Assembly: GCF_001705235.1 (NCBI RefSeq)
Contig: NZ_MCGV01000001.1
Span: 1,302,001-1,366,000 of the forward strand
Length of the DNA stretch: 64,000 nt
Direction of reading: 5' to 3'
Source of the DNA: Clostridium pasteurianum
GTDB lineage: Bacteria > Bacillota > Clostridia > Clostridiales > Clostridiaceae
In this document: positions 9,134-17,916 of the stretch, piece after piece
How the letters are laid out: the number at the start of each line of letters is the position of its first letter
Position numbering within the stretch: the stretch's first letter is position 1
Notes under the pieces: generated by a model
The model's database searches: none
Told to the model about the DNA's origin: nothing
The model's input: only the letters and a program-made list of their open reading frames with translations
Position numbers and translations under genes: made by a program

Positions 9134-10090
9134 TTATAAATTATATATAGCTTTAATCTCTTCAAGCTTAGGTAAGTCTACTACTGCTCCTAAATATTTT
9201 AATTTATAAGCACTAACTGCAAATCCCAGATTCAATGCCTCTCTTATAGTGTAACCTTTAACGATAGCTGCATAAAATCCAGACCAAAATGCATCTCCTG
9301 CCCCTGTAGTATCCACAACTTCTGATGCCATAGTTTTAAACTTAATAGTTTCAACCCCATTAGATACTATAGCGCCATCTTTTCCTAAGGTCATTATTAC
9401 AAGTTTCGCTCCAAGTTCTAAAAACTTCTGTATCTGATTTTCATAAGTATCCTTACCAAATAATCTCTCTGCATCATCTTCAGAAGGCTTAACTATATCT
9501 ACTTTATTAATTATACTTTTAACATAAGCTACTCCATCTTCGCCCTTTTCCCATATCATAGGATGATAATTAGGGTCAAAACATATAACCATTTCATTTT
9601 TTGCTGCTTCTTCAATAATTTTTTCTATTGCTTCACGTACCGGAAGCCTAGATATTGGCCAGCAAGAGAAATGAATTATCTTTGACTTTTTTAAAACTTC
9701 TTTAAGCTTTAAATCATAATTCAAATGATAATCTGCATCTCTATAAAATATTGGGATTGGACTATTTTTACTTTTGTTAACTACTACCATACTAGTAGAA
9801 TAATCAACTTCCTGTATATAGCTTGTATCCATTTCACATTTTTTTAAATGGTTCAATAAAAATTTTCCTAATCCATCTTTTCCAACTGAAGAAGCTATAA
9901 TTGAATTTATTCCTAACCTTTTCACATTCATAGCAATGTTAGCAGGAGAGCCACCAAAAAACCTATTGTATGTACTGCATTCAAAATTTTCTCCATAATC
10001 AGCTGATATCATATCTATAAGCAATTCTCCTATAGTTATAATATCATTTTCTTTATTCTTAAACTTTATACTATCATCAAATTTAATCAT
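9134..10090 (-). CDS. PfkB-family sugar kinase, probably fructokinase
   Basis: 318-residue ribokinase-fold enzyme. The N-terminal substrate motif GGSPANIAMNVKRLG is at about 46-60 and the C-terminal PfkB signature DTTGAGDAFWSGF at about 260-272, with catalytic Asp at about 266. No transmembrane or signal sequence. Placed directly before the sucrose phosphorylase, it most simply phosphorylates the released fructose. The substrate motif is also seen in 5-dehydro-2-deoxygluconate kinases, so another ketose is possible. Strong GGAGGG site before ATG 10090. Confidence 0.85.
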   Translation of the reverse strand: MIKFDDSIKFKNKENDIITIGELLIDMISADYGENFECSTYNRFFGGSPANIAMNVKRLGINSIIASSVGKDGLGKFLLNHLKKCEMDTSYIQEVDYSTSMVVVNKSKNSPIPIFYRDADYHLNYDLKLKEVLKKSKIIHFSCWPISRLPVREAIEKIIEEAAKNEMVICFDPNYHPMIWEKGEDGVAYVKSIINKVDIVKPSEDDAERLFGKDTYENQIQKFLELGAKLVIMTLGKDGAIVSNGVETIKFKTMASEVVDTTGAGDAFWSGFYAAIVKGYTIREALNLGFAVSAYKLKYLGAVVDLPKLEEIKAIYNL

Positions 10091-10119
10091 TATATCCCTC
10101 CAATCCCTGCCATTATTAA

Positions 10120-10542
10120 TTATTTCATTTTGTATATTTTTATATTAACACTTGGTATTTCAGTTTTACCGCCTTCCAAGGAACCTACAAAAACGCCACT
10201 ATTTAACCAAGCATATTTTCCGTGAGGAGCCTGAAAACGCGGTGTTGTTTTAATTAAAGCTTCTGATGCTTTTAAATTAATATAGCCCTCATTTTCTATA
10301 GAAATACATACGCCATCATCCGTTTGTATTCCGTATTTCGCCAAAGCATGTGCTGAACCTTTATCGGTAGTTACATTCCAATCATATCCGCCAGGTAAAA
10401 TCTTACCTTTGATTTTATCCCCAGAAAATGTACCTCCTACAATAGGAATTAATCTTAAATATCCCTCGCAAGTTTCTCCAACATCTTTAGTTTCTGCTAA
10501 TTCTACCGTAAGCTCCATAACTAATTCAGCTTCTAGTAACAT
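10120..10542 (-). CDS. DUF3237 family protein
   Basis: 140 residues, no signal peptide, with the family's pattern of a central KILPGGYDW motif and a repeated beta-strand layout expected for a small barrel. No catalytic function is established for DUF3237. It lies between the CE4 deacetylase (15 bases) and the PfkB kinase (29 bases), so it belongs to the acyl-sugar operon. AGGAAGGGG precedes the ATG. A role in binding or processing an acylated sugar or small acid is only inferred from position. Confidence 0.75.
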   Translation of the reverse strand: MLLEAELVMELTVELAETKDVGETCEGYLRLIPIVGGTFSGDKIKGKILPGGYDWNVTTDKGSAHALAKYGIQTDDGVCISIENEGYINLKASEALIKTTPRFQAPHGKYAWLNSGVFVGSLEGGKTEIPSVNIKIYKMK

Positions 10543-10557
10543 TTATCCCCTTCCTAT

Positions 10558-11388
10558 TCATCTTAAATTTTTAGTTTCACCTGGATTTATTTCAATAGGT
10601 ATCTCATTAAAATTTATCCACACCGAAATTGCGGAAGGGTTATAAACAAACGTACAATCCGATGAAAATCTTAATCTATTCCATGCTGCAATATAATCTA
10701 TAATTTCAATATTTGTAGCATACCAAATATCATCTTTACCACTTATATACTCACAAAGCTCCTCTATTACCTTCCAATTACTATCTAAATCAAATTCATA
10801 ACTATGACCCCATAAATAAAAAAGTCCTAATTCAAAAAAATCTCCATCTACAAAGCGTTTTGCAATTTTCATTAGATTAGGGTTACTGTGATGACACGTT
10901 GGATTCCACTCTAATGGATCTATAGGCAAGCTAAAATTCTCATTATTATTAACCGTTCTTGAATACTCAATGCCTAAGCCTTTTAGCACTTCTAAAACTT
11001 CTTTGTTATATGTTCCATAGGGATATGCCATTCCCCTTACTGGATATTTAAATAGGGCTTCATGGTTCTTTTTATCTTCAATAATCTCTTTAAGCATAAG
11101 CTCTCTTGGTATATCTGTAAGTGAAAGATGGGTTAATCCATGAATTGCAATTTCATGTCCTTTATATAATTCGAGTATACACTCTATATTCATTCTTTTT
11201 ATAAGTAAATCATTTAACATAAAGCTACCTAATTCATTTTGCAAACCCGAGTTTAAATTAAATGTTGCTTTCAAATTGTACTTATTGAATATTTTAACAA
11301 GCCTCATATCTTGAGTAATTCCATCATCATAACTTAATGTGAATGCTTTTCTTCTACCCTTTGGAAAAAGTTTATTTATTCTAATCAT
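10558..11388 (-). CDS. Polysaccharide deacetylase (NodB/CE4 family), cytoplasmic
   Basis: 276 residues. CE4 motifs are visible: SYDDG (Asp21/Asp22), metal-binding HGLTH (His83, His87) and RGMAYPYGTYN. There is no signal peptide or membrane anchor, which is unusual for peptidoglycan or chitin deacetylases and suggests an imported, small substrate. The metal-dependent enzyme would remove N- or O-acetyl groups from a sugar. It sits 12 bases downstream of an esterase gene and 15 bases before DUF3237, all co-oriented with the sugar transporter. Confidence 0.87.
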   Translation of the reverse strand: MIRINKLFPKGRRKAFTLSYDDGITQDMRLVKIFNKYNLKATFNLNSGLQNELGSFMLNDLLIKRMNIECILELYKGHEIAIHGLTHLSLTDIPRELMLKEIIEDKKNHEALFKYPVRGMAYPYGTYNKEVLEVLKGLGIEYSRTVNNNENFSLPIDPLEWNPTCHHSNPNLMKIAKRFVDGDFFELGLFYLWGHSYEFDLDSNWKVIEELCEYISGKDDIWYATNIEIIDYIAAWNRLRFSSDCTFVYNPSAISVWINFNEIPIEINPGETKNLR

Positions 11389-11400
11389 AATTATCAGCTC

Positions 11401-12192
11401 CTAAATTGCCCATTCAATTGCTTTTTCGATATATTCATTCCAGAATGTCCAATCATGTGTACCAGAACCTTCCTCATAATCATGTTCTATATTTTCTGAG
11501 GTTAAAAAAGCGTGAAACTTTCTATTTTCACTTAATAAAAAATCCTCCGTTCCACATGCTATATATATTTTAGGAATGTCTCTGCCGCTTCCCTTTAAAT
11601 TATGAGCAATTGCTTCTGGATCTTTGTCACTTCCAATAAGCTTATTTAAATCGCCAAAAACTCTAGTATAATATTTATAATCCGCAACTGGATCTTTATA
11701 ATCCTCCGGGATTCCTGCAATATTATAAGTTATAAGTGCAGATGATAGTGCAATGATACGTCCAAAGGTATCTGAATATTTTAGTCCATTTCTAATTGCT
11801 CCATATCCCCCCATGGATAGCCCGCCTATGAAGGTATCCTCTTTTTTATCTGATAAATGAAACATTTTTCTTGTGACTTCTACAAGTTCTTTTCCTACAA
11901 ATTCTCCATATAATGCTCCCATATCAATATCATCTATGTAAAAACTATTCTCCCCTGTTGGCATAAATACTGCTATATTGTGCTTTAATGCCAACTCCTG
12001 AATTTTACTTCCTGAAATCCAATCATGCTGACCACCAGAATATCCATGTAAAAGGTAAATAGATTTCATAGGTCCATCCGGTGGTGCCTCCATTATTCCA
12101 GGGATCGTAACAGTGTCTACTGGTAAAACAGCATTAAAATTAACTAATCTCTTTAAAGATTTCGAATAAAAATTTATTTGTAAAAAAGCCAT
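11401..12192 (-). CDS. Alpha/beta-hydrolase esterase (esterase D / tributyrin esterase type)
   Basis: 263 residues of the putative-esterase family that includes S-formylglutathione hydrolase, tributyrin esterase and feruloyl/acetyl esterases. Nucleophile Ser126 lies in GGLSMGGYG, the oxyanion region in YLLHGYSGG, and catalytic His at about 246 in GTHDWTFW. No signal peptide, so it acts on an imported ester. AGGAGG precedes ATG 12192. It lies 15 bases after a second, unrelated esterase gene and 12 before a deacetylase, suggesting stepwise removal of acyl groups from one substrate. Confidence 0.88.
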   Translation of the reverse strand: MAFLQINFYSKSLKRLVNFNAVLPVDTVTIPGIMEAPPDGPMKSIYLLHGYSGGQHDWISGSKIQELALKHNIAVFMPTGENSFYIDDIDMGALYGEFVGKELVEVTRKMFHLSDKKEDTFIGGLSMGGYGAIRNGLKYSDTFGRIIALSSALITYNIAGIPEDYKDPVADYKYYTRVFGDLNKLIGSDKDPEAIAHNLKGSGRDIPKIYIACGTEDFLLSENRKFHAFLTSENIEHDYEEGSGTHDWTFWNEYIEKAIEWAI

Positions 12193-12207
12193 TTTCTCTC
12201 CTCCTAA

Positions 12208-13146
12208 TTATTTATTTAGAGCCTTTGATAATGCATCTATAAAGCCGCTCCTAGCCTGTTTACTAATCTCCGCATCGTTAAAAATTGAATCAAAGCCATG
12301 AAAACATCCTGGATATAAGTGAAACTCAACTGGAACACCAGCTTTGGCTAATCTCGAAACATATTCTAAAGTTTCATCTCTAAAGGGATCAAGCTGACCT
12401 ATAAATATATACGCAGGGGGAAGTCCCGTCAAATACTTAGCTCTAGCTGGAGCTGCATAATAAGATATCTCATTTGAATCCTTATCTCCTAAATACATTT
12501 TCCAGGCAATCTCATTAGCTTCCCTGTTCCATGCCTTTGGTAAATTTTCTTCATTTATTTCATGACTTGAAAAAGTTACATTTCTATCATCTAACATTGG
12601 GTACAAAGGTGCCTGAAATGCTACCTCTATTTCACCTCTGTCACGTACCATAAGTGCAAGTGCTGCTGTGAGTCCACCTCCAGCACTAGCTCCTGCAATT
12701 GCAATTCTTGAAATATCTATTTTTAATTTTTCTGCATTGTTAATTGTCCATTTAAGTCCAGCATAACAATCTTCTATCGCCGCTGGATATTTATGCTCAG
12801 GTGCTAACCTATAATCAATTGAGATTACAACACAATTGATTTCTGTAACAAAACATTCACACAAGGCATCATCCCCATCAGGATGTCCCATCACATAGCC
12901 ACCACCATGAATCCAAAACACTACAGGCAAATTTGTATTTTTTCTATTATTCGGTTCATAAATCTTTACTAATAGTTCTGATTCTGGACCACTAATCATA
13001 CATGTTGTTGTTAGTACATTAGGCAACTTTTCTATAGTTGGAATTGTGAGTTTTCTCATCATATACAAATCCTTGTTTAAATCAAATTTTATATTGTTTT
13101 GCAGCATAGGCATTAATTCTGGCAAAACTCTTTTTTCGTATGACAT
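12208..13146 (-). CDS. Alpha/beta-hydrolase, hormone-sensitive-lipase type esterase
   Basis: 312 residues. HSL-family marks: oxyanion HGGGYVMG (about 80-87) and nucleophile Ser154 in AGASAGGG, with catalytic Asp in GQLDPFRDE and His in CFHGFDS near the C-terminus. Cytoplasmic by lack of a leader. Enzymes of this type hydrolyse short-chain acyl esters, including acetylated sugars. It lies in the same transcription unit as the esterase at 11401 and the Nif3-like protein (12-base gap), again pointing to an acylated substrate. Confidence 0.88.
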   Translation of the reverse strand: MSYEKRVLPELMPMLQNNIKFDLNKDLYMMRKLTIPTIEKLPNVLTTTCMISGPESELLVKIYEPNNRKNTNLPVVFWIHGGGYVMGHPDGDDALCECFVTEINCVVISIDYRLAPEHKYPAAIEDCYAGLKWTINNAEKLKIDISRIAIAGASAGGGLTAALALMVRDRGEIEVAFQAPLYPMLDDRNVTFSSHEINEENLPKAWNREANEIAWKMYLGDKDSNEISYYAAPARAKYLTGLPPAYIFIGQLDPFRDETLEYVSRLAKAGVPVEFHLYPGCFHGFDSIFNDAEISKQARSGFIDALSKALNK

Positions 13147-13158
13147 AAATTCACCTCA

Positions 13159-13965
13159 TTATAAATAATTAAAAGGTTCTTTTGCATCTATAAAATGTAC
13201 AGGAACACCATTAAGCATTGGAAATAACCATTTAGCCATATATTTCATTCCTGCCTCTTCACTGCGCTCATGACCCAAAACAAGCATTGCCTTATTCATT
13301 CCAAGTGATGCTGCATCTCTTACGTATGGGCATAAGGTCCATTCTGTTATATCACCGCATACCATAACATCTAAATTTTGTTCCTTCATTAACTTCATTG
13401 GCATTTCTTCTACACCTAACCCTAAGCTTCCACCTCCAACGAGTATTCCAACTCTTTTGCATTTAGTATCCGGAGAACCAACTATTTGAATAACCTTCAT
13501 ATCTAGTTTTTCTTTAAAAAACCATGATAACTCTCTTAAGCTCATCTCTGGTATCTCATAACAATGTGGAAATTGTAACCCCTTAATTAAATAATCCTCC
13601 CATACAATTTCCTTTATTAAACCAGCATAAATTAAATCAAAAGGTGCCGCATGCATATGATCATGAAAACGCCAAATAGCGATACCATGCTTGTCAATAA
13701 GTTTCTTTTTTTCTATATATACTGGATCATCTTTTACCCATTCTATGCTATCAATTCCCGTATAATAGGTTGGTTCATGAGTAATGATAAAATTAGCACC
13801 TTTATTAATTGCTTCTCTAATTACATCTACTGTAGCCATAAAGGTAGTTACAACTCCTGTAACTTCTGTATCATAGCTGCCGCTCATAAGCTTGTCACAA
13901 GTTTCTTCGAACTTAACTCCTCCAAATTTGTTTAAAATTTCACTGACAATTTCTTTTACCTTCAT
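13159..13965 (-). CDS. Nif3-like dinuclear metal centre protein
   Basis: 268 residues. Family motifs: IITHEPTYY (family usually THHP), RFHDHMHAAPFD and LVLGHERSEEAG, which supply His/Asp/Glu metal ligands in a dinuclear centre. The molecular role of Nif3/YbgI proteins is debated (GTP cyclohydrolase-like or metal-dependent hydrolase). Within this operon, between ABC permease and esterase genes, a hydrolase acting on the imported compound is a reasonable guess. ATG 13965 is preferred to an overlapping TTG because GGAGG stands eight bases ahead of it. Confidence 0.83.
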   Translation of the reverse strand: MKVKEIVSEILNKFGGVKFEETCDKLMSGSYDTEVTGVVTTFMATVDVIREAINKGANFIITHEPTYYTGIDSIEWVKDDPVYIEKKKLIDKHGIAIWRFHDHMHAAPFDLIYAGLIKEIVWEDYLIKGLQFPHCYEIPEMSLRELSWFFKEKLDMKVIQIVGSPDTKCKRVGILVGGGSLGLGVEEMPMKLMKEQNLDVMVCGDITEWTLCPYVRDAASLGMNKAMLVLGHERSEEAGMKYMAKWLFPMLNGVPVHFIDAKEPFNYL

Positions 13966-13994
13966 CAATATAACCTCCCCTAAGTTTATGGCTA

Positions 13995-14891
13995 TTAACC
14001 TTTAACTGCACCCACAACAACACCTTTTATGAAGTACTTTTGCATAAATGGGAATATAATTATTATTGGTAACACACCTATTACCGCTAAAGCCATTCTT
14101 ATTCCATTACTTGGAAACTGAACTGCTACATTTCCTACTGCACTAGCACTTCCAGATTGCAAGAATTGAATATTATTCATAGTTGTAACAAGTAAGTTTT
14201 GTATACTATAAAGATTTGGATTAGTAATGTAATATAGTGCGTTAACCCAATCATTCCAATATGCTAATCCTGTAAATATTCCAATAGTTGCGATTGCTGG
14301 TATTGACAGAGGTAATATTATCTTAAAAAATATTTTAAATTCACCAGCTCCATCTATTTGTGCCGATTCTATAAGAGAACTTGGAATATTGTTACTATAA
14401 TAATTTCTCATTAAAAAAACATTAAATGCACTCATTAAATAGTTTGGAAGTATTAACGCAAATATTGTATCCTTAACATGAAAAACTCTTGTCCACATCA
14501 TGTATGAAGGTGCCACTCCGCCGCTAAATAGCATAGTAAAAAGAACAATAAAAGAAATTAATTTTCCATATTTAAAATCTATTCTTGATAGTGGATATGC
14601 TAGCATTGCAGTTATAAAAATGCTTATTGTTGTTCCTACTACTGTAACAAATATTGATATTCCATATGCTTTTACAATTGTTCCAGCTTCTTTCATAATA
14701 TAGTTATACGCATCAAGGCTAAATGCTTTTGGAAAAAAGCTGTAACCATATTTCACAAGAGCAGTTTCTTTTGTAATAGATGCCATAATAATTAGAACAA
14801 ATGGTGCTAAACACAATATAACAAGCACAATTATAGTTACTTCCGCAAAAATACTAAACGCTTTTTCTCCTCTACTTTTTATATCTTCCAT
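13995..14891 (-). CDS. Sugar ABC transporter permease (LplC/YtcP type)
   Basis: 298 residues with about six membrane helices, of the CUT1 carbohydrate permease family. The EAA-loop region ESAQIDGAGEFKIFF lies about two thirds along. The C-terminus (KYFIKGVVVGAVKG) is the usual LplC/YtcP ending. It pairs with the permease at 14904 and the lipoprotein at 15904. No ATPase is encoded in this locus; such LplABC systems normally share an MsmX-type ATPase encoded elsewhere. Confidence 0.93.
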   Translation of the reverse strand: MEDIKSRGEKAFSIFAEVTIIVLVILCLAPFVLIIMASITKETALVKYGYSFFPKAFSLDAYNYIMKEAGTIVKAYGISIFVTVVGTTISIFITAMLAYPLSRIDFKYGKLISFIVLFTMLFSGGVAPSYMMWTRVFHVKDTIFALILPNYLMSAFNVFLMRNYYSNNIPSSLIESAQIDGAGEFKIFFKIILPLSIPAIATIGIFTGLAYWNDWVNALYYITNPNLYSIQNLLVTTMNNIQFLQSGSASAVGNVAVQFPSNGIRMALAVIGVLPIIIIFPFMQKYFIKGVVVGAVKG

Positions 14892-14903
14892 TTTACATCC
14901 CCC

Positions 14904-15839
14904 CTAAAATAATGAATTTGATTTATCTGATTTTCTTACAATTCCATTGGCAAATAACACTAAAACTAATCCTATAATTGATTGATACAATCCAGAAGCA
15001 GCTGCCATACCTGTATCATTAAGCTGCATCATAGCACGATATACATAGGTATCTATTGTCTGTGTAGTACTATAAAGTGCTCCTGAGTTCATTGGTACCT
15101 GATAAAATAATCCAAAATCAGAGTTCATAATTCTTCCTACAGCCATAAGAGTCATAATAATTATTGTAGGTTTAAGCATAGGAAGAGTTATGTATCTTAT
15201 TTGTTTTAACTTACCAGCACCATCAATTTTAGCTGCTTCATAAAGGCTCTTATCAATACCAGCTATACTTGCCATATAAACAATAGAAGCATATCCAACA
15301 TTTTTCCATAAATAAACTACTACCAAAATTGCTGGCCAGTATTTAGGTTCTGAATACCACGAAATACCCTTAGACCCTAATGCATGTAAGATTGTTTTAT
15401 TTATAAGTCCTGTATCTGAATTTAAGAATGCGAATCCTATATAAGACACGACTACCATTGAAATAATACTTGGTAATATCAAAGCATTTTGATAAAATTT
15501 ACCTAATACCTTTTTTGTTAATTCAGTCATTAATATTGCAACTATTATAGAACAAACTGTTCCTAATATAATAAACACTAAATTATATAAAATTGTGTTT
15601 CTAGTCATAATCCACGCATCTTTAGTTTTAAATAAAAAAGCAAAATTTTTAAGACCAACCCATGAACCACCAAACATCCCCTTCGATAGATCTTGACTTT
15701 TAAAAGCAATAACTGCTCCTGCCATTGGGATATAGTTATTAACAATGAGATATAATAATCCTGGAATTGTAAGCATTAATAAAGGTAATGAACTCTTAAA
15801 ACTTTTCTTTTTCTTTTTTACTTGTCTTTCCATATTCAT
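14904..15839 (-). CDS. Sugar ABC transporter permease (LplB/YteP type)
   Basis: 311 residues, about six membrane helices, CUT1 family. The EAA-loop motif YEAAKIDGAGKLKQIRY is the contact site for the cytoplasmic ATPase. A basic N-terminus (RQVKKKKKSFKSS) precedes the first helix. It forms the translocation pore with the permease at 13995. Two ATGs three codons apart (15839 and 15833) are both plausible starts. A strong stem-loop separates it from the upstream lipoprotein gene, which probably lets the binding protein be made in excess. Confidence 0.93.
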   Translation of the reverse strand: MNMERQVKKKKKSFKSSLPLLMLTIPGLLYLIVNNYIPMAGAVIAFKSQDLSKGMFGGSWVGLKNFAFLFKTKDAWIMTRNTILYNLVFIILGTVCSIIVAILMTELTKKVLGKFYQNALILPSIISMVVVSYIGFAFLNSDTGLINKTILHALGSKGISWYSEPKYWPAILVVVYLWKNVGYASIVYMASIAGIDKSLYEAAKIDGAGKLKQIRYITLPMLKPTIIIMTLMAVGRIMNSDFGLFYQVPMNSGALYSTTQTIDTYVYRAMMQLNDTGMAAASGLYQSIIGLVLVLFANGIVRKSDKSNSLF

Positions 15840-15856
15840 TTTCCTTTCTGTTTTAT

Positions 15857-15893
15857 AAATGAAGTAAAAAGCTCAAAACTTTTTACTTCATTT
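15857..15893 (-). terminator. Stem-loop between binding-protein and permease genes (attenuator)
   Basis: A perfect 15-bp stem (15857-15871 with 15879-15893) and seven-base loop, with T-rich bases after it on the minus strand. It follows the stop of the lipoprotein gene by 10 bases and precedes the permease start. This position fits partial termination or mRNA protection, giving more lipoprotein than permease. Confidence 0.7.
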
Positions 15894-15903
15894 ATACTTA
15901 ACA

Positions 15904-17421
15904 TTATTTTTTATTCTTAGAAAGCCATTGATCTAGCTGTTTTTGTTTTTCCTTAACAATTGTATCCATTCCTGCTTCCTTTAATTTCTTAATGAAATTT
16001 GGAAGTTCTGTATCAGGGTCTAAACTACCACAATTCAATCCTGGTAAATATTGATTAATTACATTCATAACAGCAGAGTATTCTGTTTTTACATTTGAAC
16101 TATCAAAAGTAAAACCAAATGCCTTAGACATAGCTGAATTCTTATTTTCCTTTTCCATAAGTTTCAAATCATCTGTGCTTTGTCCTTCTAGCGAGTATTG
16201 ATTAAATTGATTTCCTATAATTCCGCAACTAAGTGCAGCAGTATATGGTACTGAATTAGAATCTTTACCATTAGGATATTTCAAATGGTCCTTATCTGTT
16301 TTTACATAATCCTGGCCTTCTATTCCATAAACAAGTAGGTTTACTATATCTTTGTTAGAATATGTTAAGTTCAAAAATTTCATAGCTGCTTCTTGTTTTT
16401 TACTTGTTGAAGCAATTCCCCAGCTAACAGCATTAACACTTGTAGTTGATAAATATGGCTCAGCTAATCTTACCATGCCCATTTTCTTTCCTGTAAGTGC
16501 TGAAATTTGAGCTGCTGATTCTTTTCCTGCATAGCTTGCAACATAGGAGAAACATTTATCCGCTGAAATAAGTTCTGTAGCTAAAGTAGTTGTAGTTGCT
16601 GCATCCTTAGAAAGATATCCTTTATTGTACCAATCTCTAGCTATTTTAATTTTTTGTTTAAATGCATCAGTTTCATAATAATCTTGTACTTTAGTGTTAT
16701 TTCCCATTAAAACGGCTGTTGGCTTAAATAAATCATCAGTAAGATAATCTACATCGGTTAATGTTGCTAAAACACCTGAATATCCTTGATTTGTAGGTGC
16801 TATTGGAATCATACTAGGATATTTTTCTTTTACCTTTGCAAAAAGTGCATTTAAATCATCTATGCTTTTAATGCTATTTGGATCAACTCCTAAATCCTTC
16901 ATTATATCCGTTCTATATACTAAATTAGGAGCAATTGCTACACCCTTATATGATGGAACAGCATAAGTTTTTCCATTAGCCTCCGTAGTCTTTAAAAAAG
17001 TATTTCCAACAATCTCTTTGGTTTCTTTTCCATATTTATTTAGCAAATCATCTAGTGGTAACAGTTCATTTTTAGAAATATATTGATTTAAATCTCCAAG
17101 AGTATGAAATACATCTAATTGTTCACCACTTTGTATTGACAACGATATTTGCTGACTATAATTTGAAACAGATAACGGTTTCAACTTAACTTTAACATTA
17201 ATTTTAGGTACCGTAATTTTATCAATAGCACTTTCTACAGTTTTCAATTGGCTGTCATCTGGAACCTTATTAAAAGTTACATACGCATATACAATCTCAT
17301 CTGGATTACCTTTTTTACTTTCTGTAGAATTTTGAGAACTATTACTGCCGCAACCAGCTAGCATTGAAGTACTAAGCACTGTTGCAAGCAAAATTCCTAA
17401 AAGTTTCTTTGACCTTTTCAT
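15904..17421 (-). CDS. Sugar-binding lipoprotein of ABC transporter (LplA/YtcQ type)
   Basis: 505 residues. Lipoprotein leader MKRSKKLLGILLATV with lipobox LAGC (Cys at about 24), then a Ser/Asn linker and a family-1 extracellular solute-binding fold. The start at ATG 17421 is chosen over ATG 17442 because GGGGG lies just before it and the leader then begins correctly. The protein is tethered outside the membrane and delivers a carbohydrate to the permeases downstream. The LplA/YtcQ group often binds oligosaccharides such as uronides or alpha-linked sugars; the downstream enzymes suggest an acylated di- or oligosaccharide here. It is the first gene after a candidate CcpA site. Confidence 0.92.
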   Translation of the reverse strand: MKRSKKLLGILLATVLSTSMLAGCGSNSSQNSTESKKGNPDEIVYAYVTFNKVPDDSQLKTVESAIDKITVPKINVKVKLKPLSVSNYSQQISLSIQSGEQLDVFHTLGDLNQYISKNELLPLDDLLNKYGKETKEIVGNTFLKTTEANGKTYAVPSYKGVAIAPNLVYRTDIMKDLGVDPNSIKSIDDLNALFAKVKEKYPSMIPIAPTNQGYSGVLATLTDVDYLTDDLFKPTAVLMGNNTKVQDYYETDAFKQKIKIARDWYNKGYLSKDAATTTTLATELISADKCFSYVASYAGKESAAQISALTGKKMGMVRLAEPYLSTTSVNAVSWGIASTSKKQEAAMKFLNLTYSNKDIVNLLVYGIEGQDYVKTDKDHLKYPNGKDSNSVPYTAALSCGIIGNQFNQYSLEGQSTDDLKLMEKENKNSAMSKAFGFTFDSSNVKTEYSAVMNVINQYLPGLNCGSLDPDTELPNFIKKLKEAGMDTIVKEKQKQLDQWLSKNKK

Positions 17422-17452
17422 ATTATTTCCCCCTAATTTCATTTGATTTTTT

Positions 17453-17496
17453 ATTATAGTTAAATTATATTCATTTTTTTAAGTAAACGCTTTCAA
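17453..17496 (-). promoter_or_regulatory. Operon promoter region with candidate CcpA site (cre)
   Basis: Bases 17481-17496 read AAGTAAACGCTTTCAA, matching the cre consensus WTGNAANCGNWNNCAW with one mismatch in either direction. Downstream on the minus strand are two TATAAT-like boxes (17464-17469 and 17453-17458), 30-60 bases before the lipoprotein start. A cre overlapping the promoter would give glucose repression of the sugar operon, as expected for an alternative sugar. Confidence 0.65.
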
Positions 17497-17533
17497 AAAT
17501 ACGCACTAAACTTTTAATTTTAAGTGAACATAA

Positions 17534-17729
17534 AGCGAAGTAACAATGATGAAGGAACGCTAAAAGAATTCTATACATCTAAGGTAAAAAAATCATAAAA
17601 TCTTAAGACATTTCAATAACTCGCTGAAAAAATGTTCAAATAAATTGACATATCTAAGTATTTTATGATTTTTTTACCAAGATTCATTAAAATTCTTTTA
17701 AATTGTTCCTTCATCATTGTTACTTCGCT
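17534..17729. repeat. Dispersed hairpin repeat, copy R1
   Basis: A 196-bp inverted repeat between yesN and the sugar operon. The outer 25 bases (17534-17558 and 17705-17729) are perfectly complementary, further inner blocks pair with few gaps, and the centre holds the family core ATAACTCGCTGAAAAAATG followed by TTCAAATAAATTG. It is one of five copies in this window. No ORF inside. In RNA it would fold into one very long hairpin. Confidence 0.88.
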
Positions 17730-17741
17730 CCTACAGGAATA

Positions 17742-17880
17742 CAAGGAAAAAATTCCTCCGTACCTACGGAATTTTATGGCATAAAGCTTTGTGGTACTAG
17801 GATTTTTATAATATAACCACTTCCATTTCCACTAGTGGAAATGTTCTTTTCTAAAATGTAGATTTTCCAGAGCAAAGCGC
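17742..17880. repeat. Satellite motifs B and C-like beside R1, with 20-bp palindrome
   Basis: Motif B (GGAAAAAATTCCTCCGT then CCTACGGAATTTTA) occupies about 17744-17776; the same unit occurs at 33985 and 39690. A perfect 20-bp palindrome, CATTTCCACTAGTGGAAATG, lies at 17824-17843. A degenerate motif C (GATTTTCCAGAGCAAAGCG) lies at 17861-17879. None of these falls in a gene. The palindrome could be the yesN terminator or a protein site. Confidence 0.65.
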
Positions 17881-17916
17881 CGTAAAATTATCTTTCACAC
17901 TATTCCATTCTACAAA

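Noticed and set aside
8950-9165. Upstream extension of the GH13 protein to 9165.
   Set aside because: The extra 16 residues are not conserved, and GGGAGGT is correctly spaced for the ATG at 9117.
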